From assembly GCA_018716795.1 (NCBI GenBank), contig DVJK01000008.1, positions 1 to 6,084 of the forward strand: 6,084 nt of DNA, given 5' to 3'. A program made the translations under genes and the position numbers. Positions 1-5,751 of the stretch are shown piece by piece. The stretch comes from Candidatus Scatomorpha merdipullorum. GTDB taxonomy: Bacteria; Bacillota; Clostridia; Oscillospirales; Oscillospiraceae. Position 1 is the first letter of the stretch. Every line of letters starts with the position of its first letter. Under the pieces are notes generated by a model. The model had not been told where the DNA came from. It searched no databases and worked only from the letters and a program-made list of their open reading frames with translations.

Positions 1-228
1 GAAAAAGCGTCTTACGACGGATGGCCGCCCGCGAGGGACGCCGTCGAACGCGAAGGATATCCGAGGATACAGCCCGCGTTCAAGAGAGACTTGCCGGTCA
101 AGTGCCGTATCTGCGGCGCGGCGGGGGATAACATCCCCCGCTTTTTTTACGCGCCGGAGCGGCGCGCAGCGAAGATTACCCAAAGCGCGGAGTTAACGCG
201 CTTGGGCTTGAAAATCGGCGGGAAATAA
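1..228 (+). CDS. Possible C-terminal end of an unidentified protein (partial, doubtful)
   Basis: Frame 1 is open from the first base to TAA at 226-228, giving 75 residues with no start in view. For: roughly three quarters of its third positions up to base 138 are G or C, like the real genes downstream, and it contains a short cysteine pair (VKCRICGA, residues 34-41). Against: a near-perfect intrinsic terminator lies inside it at 121-148, two more inverted repeats follow, and the promoter of the next operon overlaps its end. Frame 3 would instead stop at TAA 129-131 inside the hairpin, but its translation is arginine-rich and unconvincing. I do not recognise the protein. It may be the true tail of an upstream gene, a gene that really ends before the hairpin, or chance. 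Confidence 0.25.
   Translation, partial: EKASYDGWPPARDAVEREGYPRIQPAFKRDLPVKCRICGAAGDNIPRFFYAPERRAAKITQSAELTRLGLKIGGK
121..148 (+). terminator. Rho-independent terminator
   Basis: A perfect 9-bp stem, GCGGGGGAT (121-129) pairing with ATCCCCCGC (133-141), closes a 3-nt AAC loop and is followed directly by seven T (142-148). This is a textbook intrinsic terminator for plus-strand transcription entering from the left. There is no T run on the other side, so it is not bidirectional. It insulates the topoisomerase operon from upstream transcription. Confidence 0.88.
151..165. repeat. Short inverted repeat after the terminator
   Basis: GCGCCG (151-156) and CGGCGC (160-165) form a perfect 6-bp stem around GAG. 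There is no T tract after it, so it is not a second terminator. It may only reflect GC-rich composition. It sits between the terminator and the operon promoter. Confidence 0.35.
183..203. repeat. Inverted repeat just upstream of the -35 box
   Basis: AAGCGCG (183-189) and CGCGCTT (197-203) form a 7-bp inverted repeat separated by 7 nt, ending 4 nt before the -35 hexamer of the operon promoter. Its centre-to-centre geometry could suit a dimeric regulator, but this rests on position alone, and no family can be named from the sequence. Confidence 0.3.
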
Positions 229-236
229 GATATAGT
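208..236 (+). promoter_or_regulatory. Sigma-A-type promoter of the topoisomerase operon
   Basis: TTGAAA (208-213) and TATAGT (231-236) each match the vegetative consensus at 5 of 6 positions and are separated by exactly 17 nt. The surrounding stretch 221-290 is clearly more AT-rich than the flanking DNA. Transcription would start near base 243, leaving a leader of about 47 nt before the ATG at 290. This is the only strong promoter-like pair I see, and it would drive everything to the right end of the window. Confidence 0.72.
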
Positions 237-273
237 ATTATGATGAGCTTTGCGAACAAGATATTGCACATGT

Positions 274-278
274 GAGGG
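274..278 (+). promoter_or_regulatory. Ribosome binding site of the B-subunit gene
   Basis: GAGGG lies 11 nt before the ATG at 290 with an A-rich spacer and supports that start. The site abuts an 8-bp palindrome, CACATGTG (267-274), whose significance is unknown. Confidence 0.6.
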
Positions 279-289
279 AAAAACGATAA

Positions 290-2275
290 ATGGCAAAAAG
301 GACTAGTCCCGGCTACGGGAACGATTCTATCGCCCAGCTCAAGGGCGAGGACAGGGTGCGCAAGCGCCCGGCGGTTATCTTCGGCTCGGACGGCCTGGAG
401 GGCTGCGAGCACGCGGTGTTCGAGATTCTTTCGAACTCCATCGACGAGGCCAGGGCCGGAAACGGCAACATTATAACACTGACGTGCTATCTCGACAAGA
501 GCATCGAGTGCGAGGACTTCGGCCGCGGCTGCCCGGTGGACTGGAACCCGGTCGAGGGAAAATATAACTGGGAGCTCGTCTTCTGCGAGCTGTACGCCGG
601 AGGCAAGTATAAGAATAACGACGGCGGCGATTATGAATACTCCCTCGGCCTCAACGGCCTCGGCTCCTGCGCCACGCAGTACGCGAGCGAGTATATGGAC
701 GTCGTCGTCCGCCGCGACGGGAAGAAGTACACGCTCCGCTTTGAAAAGGGCCGTATCGTCGGCGAAATGAAGTCGGAGCCGGCGGACCGGAAGAAGACCG
801 GCACGGATATCCGCTGGCGGCCCGACCTCGAGGTCTTCACGGACATAGACATCCCGCTCGAGTATTACCGGGATATGCTCCGCCGCCAGGCCGTGGTCAA
901 CGCGGGTGTCACCTTCCGGCTTAAAAACGAGGTGGCCGCCGGCAAGTTCGAGACGGAGGATTTCGTCTACGAGCAGGGCATCCTCGACTACGTCGGCGAG
1001 ATAGCGGGCGAGGAGACGCTCTCCGCGCCGTATTTCATCCAGGCCGAGCGCCGCGGCCGCGACAGGGCGGACAAGCCCGAGTATAAGGTCAAGCTCTCGG
1101 CGGCCTTCTGCTTTTCGCGGCAGGTGAGCCTCATTGAATACTACCACAACAGCTCCTGGCTCGAGCACGGCGGCGCGCCGGAGAAGGCCGTGCGCAGCGC
1201 TTTCGTCTCCGCCGTGGACGGGTACATAAAAAAGGTTGGGAAATACTCCAAGAACGAGAGCAAGATAACCTTCCAGGACGTCGCTGACTGCCTCGTACTG
1301 GTGACGAACTGCTTTTCCACCCAGACAAGCTATGAGAACCAGACGAAGAAGGCCATAACGAACCGCTTCATCCAGGAGGCGATGACGGACTTCCTCCGCT
1401 CGCAGCTGGAGATATACTTCATCGAGCACAAGGCGGAGGCTGACCGCGTGGCCGACCAGGTGCTTATAAACAAGCGCTCGCGCGAGCAGGCCGAGAGCTC
1501 CCGGCTGAACATCAAGAAGAAGCTCACCGGCAGCATGGACATCTCCAACCGCGTCCAGAAGTTCGTCGACTGCCGGAGCCGCGACGTCTCGAAGCGGGAG
1601 ATATACATCGTCGAGGGCGACAGCGCCATGAGCTCCTGCAAGATGAGCCGCGACGCCGAGTTCCAGGGCATCATGCCCGTGCGCGGCAAGATACTGAACT
1701 GCCTCAAGGCCGATTACAGCCGCATCTTCAAAAGCGACGTCATAACCGACCTCGTCAAGGTCCTTGGCTGCGGCGTGGAGACGCAAAAGCACGTCAAGGA
1801 GCTGCCCGCCTTCGAGCTGGACAACCTGCGCTGGAGCAAGATTATAATCTGCACCGACGCGGACGTCGACGGCTTCCAGATTCGCACGCTCATACTCACG
1901 ATGCTCTACCGCCTCACGCCGACGCTCATAAAGGAGGGCTACGTGTACATAGCCGAAAGCCCGCTCTATGAGATAGAGTCCGGCGGCAAGACCTGGTTTG
2001 CGTACTCCGACCGCGAGAAGGCGCAGATAGTCGAGGGGCTGCACGGCGCGAAGGCCGGCATCAACCGCTCCAAGGGCCTCGGCGAGAACGACCCGGAGAT
2101 GATGTGGCTCACCACCATGAACCCGGAGACGCGGCGGCTTATCCGCGTCATGCCCGAGGACGCCGAGCGCACGGCGCAGGTCTTCGACCTGCTGCTGGGC
2201 GACGACCTCCAGGGCAGGAAAAGGCACATATCCGAATTCGGCAGCCAGTATCTGGACCTGGCTGACATATCCTGA
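290..2275 (+). CDS. parE: Type IIA DNA topoisomerase subunit B (topoisomerase IV ParE-like, divergent clostridial type)
   Basis: ATPase subunit of a type IIA topoisomerase. It dimerises on ATP binding to capture a DNA duplex and supplies the metal-binding TOPRIM domain to the cleavage complex. It has 661 residues, close to usual ParE length and without the large insertion of E. coli GyrB.

The GHKL ATPase shows the catalytic Glu45 and Asn49 in FEILSNSIDEA, Asp76 in EDFGRG, the loop AGGKYK (103-108), the glycine loop GLNGLG (120-125), Arg142 at the place of E. coli GyrB Arg136, KTGT (169-172), and the transducer QTK loop (351-353). TOPRIM follows with EGDSA (442-446), PVRGKILN (463-470) and DADVDG (523-528), and the subunit closes with KGLGE (595-599) and GDD (637-639). 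All catalytic residues are present, so it should be active.

Unusual residues near the ATP site are Ser48 for Asp, Phe77 for Asn/Asp, and Asn122 for the near-invariant His. The A subunit lies two genes downstream. A gyrase role cannot be excluded from this gene alone. Confidence 0.93.
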   Translation: MAKRTSPGYGNDSIAQLKGEDRVRKRPAVIFGSDGLEGCEHAVFEILSNSIDEARAGNGNIITLTCYLDKSIECEDFGRGCPVDWNPVEGKYNWELVFCELYAGGKYKNNDGGDYEYSLGLNGLGSCATQYASEYMDVVVRRDGKKYTLRFEKGRIVGEMKSEPADRKKTGTDIRWRPDLEVFTDIDIPLEYYRDMLRRQAVVNAGVTFRLKNEVAAGKFETEDFVYEQGILDYVGEIAGEETLSAPYFIQAERRGRDRADKPEYKVKLSAAFCFSRQVSLIEYYHNSSWLEHGGAPEKAVRSAFVSAVDGYIKKVGKYSKNESKITFQDVADCLVLVTNCFSTQTSYENQTKKAITNRFIQEAMTDFLRSQLEIYFIEHKAEADRVADQVLINKRSREQAESSRLNIKKKLTGSMDISNRVQKFVDCRSRDVSKREIYIVEGDSAMSSCKMSRDAEFQGIMPVRGKILNCLKADYSRIFKSDVITDLVKVLGCGVETQKHVKELPAFELDNLRWSKIIICTDADVDGFQIRTLILTMLYRLTPTLIKEGYVYIAESPLYEIESGGKTWFAYSDREKAQIVEGLHGAKAGINRSKGLGENDPEMMWLTTMNPETRRLIRVMPEDAERTAQVFDLLLGDDLQGRKRHISEFGSQYLDLADIS

Positions 2276-2280
2276 GGGGG
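2275..2280 (+). promoter_or_regulatory. Ribosome binding site overlapping the parE stop
   Basis: AGGGGG shares its first base with the TGA stop of the preceding gene (2273-2275) and stands 7 nt before the ATG at 2288. This supports the start chosen for the small zinc-ribbon gene and suggests translational coupling. Confidence 0.65.
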
Positions 2281-2287
2281 CTTACAT

Positions 2288-2584
2288 ATGAATCTCAAAA
2301 CAACGCGCAGGCTCGTGACGATAGGCTTCACCGTCTGTATTTTCACCAGCTTCATCGGCATATTTTTCGGCGCCGGGAACCCCGAGCTTTCGAACTATAT
2401 GCTGACCGCGGGCGTGATTTCGCTGCTCTTCACCGCGGCGATAATCATGAAGTGGGCGCGCTGCCCCTGGTGCGGCGGCTCGCTGCTGCGCAAGTTCTTC
2501 AAGCTTGAGGTCTGCCCGCACTGCCACCGCAATCTCGAGACGGGCAAGAAGAAAAAGGGCCACGGCGGCAGGGGAAGGAAATAA
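2288..2584 (+). CDS. Small membrane protein with cytoplasmic zinc ribbon, between the topoisomerase genes
   Basis: A 98-residue protein of unknown function. Two hydrophobic helices are visible (about 10-29 and 37-55), joined by a short polar loop. By the positive-inside rule (KTTRR before helix 1, KWAR after helix 2) both ends face the cytoplasm. After helix 2 comes a four-cysteine zinc ribbon, CPWC (59-62) and CPHC (76-79), spaced by 13 residues, then a very basic tail (KKKK at 87-90, RGRK at 95-98).

The gene is real: it has a good ribosome site, codon use like its neighbours, and fills the space between two operon genes exactly. Its TAA is followed without a gap by the ATG of the A subunit. 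Similar short membrane-plus-zinc-ribbon proteins are common in Clostridia and mostly uncharacterised. A link to topoisomerase function is only inferred from position, and it could equally be a passenger. Confidence 0.85.
   Translation: MNLKTTRRLVTIGFTVCIFTSFIGIFFGAGNPELSNYMLTAGVISLLFTAAIIMKWARCPWCGGSLLRKFFKLEVCPHCHRNLETGKKKKGHGGRGRK
2575..2579 (+). promoter_or_regulatory. Ribosome binding site of parC inside the preceding gene
   Basis: AAGGA, within a purine-rich GGGGAAGGAA stretch, lies in the last codons of the zinc-ribbon gene and 5 nt before the ATG at 2585. It fixes the start of the A subunit and makes translation of the two genes likely to be coupled. Confidence 0.6.
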
Positions 2585-4837
2585 ATGGCTCGTAAAAGCA
2601 AGAAAGCATCCGAAACGCAAAAGAGGGGCGCGGCGGCCGAAAACGTCATGGGCCTGAGGGCGGAGGTGCTCGAGCAGCCGATAACCGAGACGCTTGAGAC
2701 CAACTATATGCCCTACGCCATGAGCGTGATAGTCTCCCGCGCCATACCCGAGATAGACGGCTTCAAGCCCAGCCACCGCAAGCTGCTCTACACCATGTAC
2801 AAGATGGGGCTTCTGAGCGGCGCGCGCACGAAGAGCGCCAACATCGTCGGCCAGACCATGCGGCTCAACCCGCACGGCGACGCGGCCATATACGAGACGA
2901 TGGTGCGCCTCACGCGCGGCTGCGAGGCGCTGAACGCGCCCTTCGTGGACAGCAAGGGCAGCTTCGGCAAGGTGTACTCGCGCGACATGGCCTACGCCGC
3001 CTCACGCTATACCGAGGCCAAGCTCGCGCCCATATGCGCCGAGCTCTTCGGCGACATAGATAAGGACACCGTCGACTTTGTCGACAACTACGACGGCACG
3101 ATGAAGGAGCCGACGCTTCTGCCCACGGCCTTCCCAAACGTGCTCGTGAGCGCGAACACGGGCATCGCCGTCGGCATGGCGAGCCAGATTTGCGGCTTCA
3201 ACCTCAGCGAGGTCTGCGAGACCGCGATAAACTATATCCGCGATCCCGAGTGCGACCTCATGGCCACGCTGCCCGCGCCGGACTTCCCGACGGGCGGCGA
3301 GATAGTCATGGACACGGACGCCATGCGGGAGATATACCGCACGGGCCGCGGCAGCTTCAAGGTCCGCTCCCGCTGGCGCTACGACGCCAAGGCCAACATC
3401 ATAGAGGTCTACGAGATACCCTACACCGCCACGGTCGAGGCCGTTATGGACAAGGTCAGCGAGCTGGTCAAGGCCGGCAAGTGCAAGGAGATTGCCGACA
3501 TGCGCGACGAGACCGACCTCGGCGGCCTCAAGCTCGCCATCGACCTCAAGCGCGGCGCGGATCCGGACAGGCTCATGGCCAAGCTCTTCAAGCTCACGCC
3601 GCTCATGGACTCCTTCGCCTGCAATTTCAACATCCTGATTGCCGGCACGCCGCGCGTCATGGGCGTGGGCGAGATACTGGGCGAGTGGGTCTCCTGGCGC
3701 ACCGAGTGCGTCAAGCGCAGGATATACTTTGAGCTCAAGCGCAAAAAGGAGAAGCTGCACCTCCTGAAGGGCCTCGGCAGGATATTGCTTGACATCGACA
3801 AGGCCATTGCCATAATACGTAATACCGAGCGGGAGAGCGACGTCGTGCCCAACCTCATGGAGGGCTTCGGCATAGACAAGGTCCAGGCCGAGTACGTCGC
3901 CGAGATAAAGCTCCGCAACATCAACCGCGAGTATATTCTCAAGCGCACAAGCGAGACGGAGGCCCTCGAGGACGAGATTGCCGGGCTTGAGGACACGCTC
4001 TCGAGCAGGCGCAAAATTCAGAACGTTATCGTCTCCGAGCTCAGGCGCATCATTAAGCAGTACCCCTCGCCGCGCAAAACCGGCATTGTCTTCGCAGACG
4101 AGCTGCCGGAGGACGACGAGGACGAGGGCGCGCCGGACTATCCCGTCAACGTCTTCGTCTCCCGCGAGGGCTATTTGAAGAAGATAACGCCGCAGAGCCT
4201 GCGCATGTCCTCCGAACAGAAGTACAAGGAGGGCGACGGGCCCATGACGCAGTTCGAGGGAACAAACCGGGGCGAAATCCTCGTCTTTACGGACAAGCAG
4301 CAGGTCTACAAGGCCCGGCTCGCGGACTTCGAGGATACGAAGGCCAGCCAGCTCGGCGCGTTCCTCGCAAGCAAGCTGTGCATGGACGCCGGGGAGACGG
4401 TCAAGGCCGTGCTCTACGCCGGGGACTACTCGACTGAGGCGCTGCTTTTCTTTGAAAACGGCAAGGCCGCGCGGCTCCCGCTCTCCGTCTACGAGACGAA
4501 GACGAACCGAAAAAAGCTCGTCAACGCCTGTTCGGACAAGAGCCCGCTCGTGCGCGTGCTGCCGCTTTCCGGCGACATAGAGTGCGCGGCCTTCTCGACC
4601 GAGGGCCGGGCGCTTATCTTCAACACCGCGCTGCTTGCGCCAAAGGCCAGCCGCTCCACCCAGGGCGTCGGCGTCATGACGCTCAAGCCACGATACAAGC
4701 TCTCCGGGGCCGAGGCCCTGGCCGAGACCGGCATCAAGAACCTTGCCCGCTACCGCGTGCGCTCTCTCCCCGCCGCGGGCGCGCTTTTGAAGGATGAGGA
4801 CAGGGGAGAGGAACAGCTTGATTTGCTGGAGGGATAA
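2585..4837 (+). CDS. parC: Type IIA DNA topoisomerase subunit A (topoisomerase IV ParC-like, divergent clostridial type)
   Basis: DNA-cleaving subunit of 750 residues. Its active-site tyrosine makes the transient double-strand break through which the captured duplex passes; it works with the B subunit encoded upstream.

After a basic extension of about 30 residues comes the family opening YAMSVIVSRAIPE (44-56) and KPSHRK (61-66). The winged helix has NPHGDAAIYE (95-104) and the catalytic Arg141-Tyr142 in SRYTE. The tower carries TGIAVGMA (192-199), where Ile194 is the likely DNA-bending isoleucine. The coiled-coil gate arm spans about 370-490, an acidic linker lies at 506-518, and a C-terminal beta-pinwheel of about 220 residues follows.

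I find no GyrA box (QRRGGKG-like) where gyrase would have it after GYLKK (529-533); this favours a decatenase/relaxase over a supercoiling gyrase. Ala100 and Glu104 occupy the places of E. coli GyrA Ser83 and Asp87. The start is set by the ribosome site and the TAAATG junction. Subunit A identity is certain; ParC rather than GyrA is probable. Confidence 0.92.
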   Translation: MARKSKKASETQKRGAAAENVMGLRAEVLEQPITETLETNYMPYAMSVIVSRAIPEIDGFKPSHRKLLYTMYKMGLLSGARTKSANIVGQTMRLNPHGDAAIYETMVRLTRGCEALNAPFVDSKGSFGKVYSRDMAYAASRYTEAKLAPICAELFGDIDKDTVDFVDNYDGTMKEPTLLPTAFPNVLVSANTGIAVGMASQICGFNLSEVCETAINYIRDPECDLMATLPAPDFPTGGEIVMDTDAMREIYRTGRGSFKVRSRWRYDAKANIIEVYEIPYTATVEAVMDKVSELVKAGKCKEIADMRDETDLGGLKLAIDLKRGADPDRLMAKLFKLTPLMDSFACNFNILIAGTPRVMGVGEILGEWVSWRTECVKRRIYFELKRKKEKLHLLKGLGRILLDIDKAIAIIRNTERESDVVPNLMEGFGIDKVQAEYVAEIKLRNINREYILKRTSETEALEDEIAGLEDTLSSRRKIQNVIVSELRRIIKQYPSPRKTGIVFADELPEDDEDEGAPDYPVNVFVSREGYLKKITPQSLRMSSEQKYKEGDGPMTQFEGTNRGEILVFTDKQQVYKARLADFEDTKASQLGAFLASKLCMDAGETVKAVLYAGDYSTEALLFFENGKAARLPLSVYETKTNRKKLVNACSDKSPLVRVLPLSGDIECAAFSTEGRALIFNTALLAPKASRSTQGVGVMTLKPRYKLSGAEALAETGIKNLARYRVRSLPAAGALLKDEDRGEEQLDLLEG
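4828..4833 (+). promoter_or_regulatory. Ribosome binding site of the yitT-like gene inside the parC end
   Basis: GGAGGG overlaps the last sense codons of the A-subunit gene (stop 4835-4837) and is 7 nt from the ATG at 4841. It is the strongest ribosome site in the window. Confidence 0.7.
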
Positions 4838-4840
4838 AAA

Positions 4841-5704
4841 ATGCCTAAGCACAGCCCGAAGGAGCTCATCCGCAACTGGGCGCTCATATTTGTCGGCGCG
4901 GCCCTGTACGCCGTGGGGTACAGCTTTTTCTTCCACCCGAACGGCGTCGTGCCCGGCGGCGTGACCGGCATCGCCACGATTGTCAACTATCTCACCGACC
5001 TGCCCGTCGGCGTGATAAGCATGGTCATAAACATCCCGCTTTTCGCCTTCGGCTGGAAGCACTTCGGGCGGAGGTTCATACTCTTCAGCTTCGCCGCGAC
5101 GGTGCTTATCTACGTCTTCGTGGACTCCTTCGCGCTGCTGAACACCGCGGCGACGGACAATATCCTGCTCTCATCCACCATCGGGGCCTGCCTCAACGGC
5201 ATGGGCCTCGGCTGCGCCTACCTCTCCGGCGCGACCACCGGCGGCGTGGATATCGTGGCCAAGGTGCTGCGGCAGAAGTACCCCTATATAAACTTCGGTA
5301 CGCTCATCATGCTCATAAACGTCGTCATTATCGGCGCATACGGCCTTATCTTCCGCAGGTGGGACGCGGTGATGTACACGGTTATCGCCCAGTTCGTCGT
5401 CTCCAAGTCCATAGACGTCGTGCTCTACGGCCTCGACACCAGCAGGGTCTGCTATCTCATAAGCGAGAAGAGCGACGAGCTGGACAGCGCCATAACCTCC
5501 ACGATGCACCGCGGCGTCACCCTCCTCTCCGGCCGCGGCGGCTATACGGGCCAGGCGCGCGACGTGCTCATGTGCGTTATAAAGAAGCGCGAGATTACCT
5601 CCCTGCGCAAGATTGTCAAGACCGTCGATCCCAACGCCTTCTTCATCGTCACCGACGCGAAGGACGTCTTCGGCAACGGCTTCGGGAACATCAACGAGGA
5701 GTAA
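4841..5704 (+). CDS. YitT family membrane protein (DUF161 membrane part plus C-terminal DUF2179)
   Basis: An integral membrane protein of 287 residues, the usual length for the YitT family of Bacillota. The biochemical role of the family is not established; a transporter role is often suggested but unproven.

The N-terminal two thirds hold about six hydrophobic segments (near 13-32, 54-71, 79-100, 111-130, 151-171, 176-197). Family-typical glycine-rich motifs fall between them: PNGVVPGGVTGIA (33-45) and its internal-repeat counterpart LSGATTGGVDIVAK (128-141). The soluble C-terminal DUF2179 domain follows from about 203, with RGVTLLSGRGGYTG (224-237), the KKRE turn (248-251), DPNAFF (263-268) and the closing VFGNGF (276-281).

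It starts only 3 nt after the A-subunit stop, so it is almost certainly co-transcribed. That does not imply a shared function, because yitT-like genes occur in many contexts. There are no signs of truncation or frameshift. Confidence 0.92.
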   Translation: MPKHSPKELIRNWALIFVGAALYAVGYSFFFHPNGVVPGGVTGIATIVNYLTDLPVGVISMVINIPLFAFGWKHFGRRFILFSFAATVLIYVFVDSFALLNTAATDNILLSSTIGACLNGMGLGCAYLSGATTGGVDIVAKVLRQKYPYINFGTLIMLINVVIIGAYGLIFRRWDAVMYTVIAQFVVSKSIDVVLYGLDTSRVCYLISEKSDELDSAITSTMHRGVTLLSGRGGYTGQARDVLMCVIKKREITSLRKIVKTVDPNAFFIVTDAKDVFGNGFGNINEE

Positions 5705-5751
5705 ACTGCCGGCCTGAAGGGCCCTGAGATAAAGGAAAGGGGAAAAACGAA
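5705..5751. other. Short intergenic gap with ribosome site of the LUD gene
   Basis: These 47 nt are the widest gap inside the array. They contain only a weak 4-bp GGCC/GGCC hairpin (5711-5723) without a T run, so transcription should read through. AAGGGG (5737-5742) is 9 nt before the ATG at 5752 and serves as the ribosome site. No promoter-like hexamer pair is apparent. Confidence 0.5.

Noticed and set aside
1..120. A structured RNA or tRNA at the left edge, before the terminator
   Set aside because: I found no tRNA T-loop/acceptor pairing and no recognisable signature of a known small RNA. Only the end of the unit is visible, so it cannot be supported.
236..241. TATTAT as an alternative -10 box
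   Set aside because: It is 22 nt from the TTGAAA hexamer, too far for a sigma-A promoter. TATAGT at 231-236 has the ideal 17-nt spacing.
176..2227. Long minus-strand open frame (683 codons) opposite the B-subunit gene
   Set aside because: It lies antisense to an unmistakable ParE-type gene. Such frames open up when third positions are GC-rich, because the reverse complements of stop codons become rare. Its translation is low-complexity (Ala, Leu, Val, Asp rich) with no family motif.
3190..3732. Plus-strand alternative frame of 180 codons inside the A-subunit gene
   Set aside because: A frame-shifted shadow, very rich in Arg, Gly, His and Gln, without a ribosome site. The conserved protein is read in the main frame throughout this stretch.
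3002..5062. Long minus-strand open frame (686 codons) opposite the A-subunit gene
   Set aside because: Same composition artefact. It runs across the gene boundary at 4837-4841, has no recognisable domain, and the opposite strand is a fully conserved topoisomerase subunit.
5711..5724. Hairpin between the YitT and LUD genes as a terminator
   Set aside because: The stem is only GGCC/GGCC with a 5-nt loop, and a purine-rich ribosome site follows instead of a T tract.
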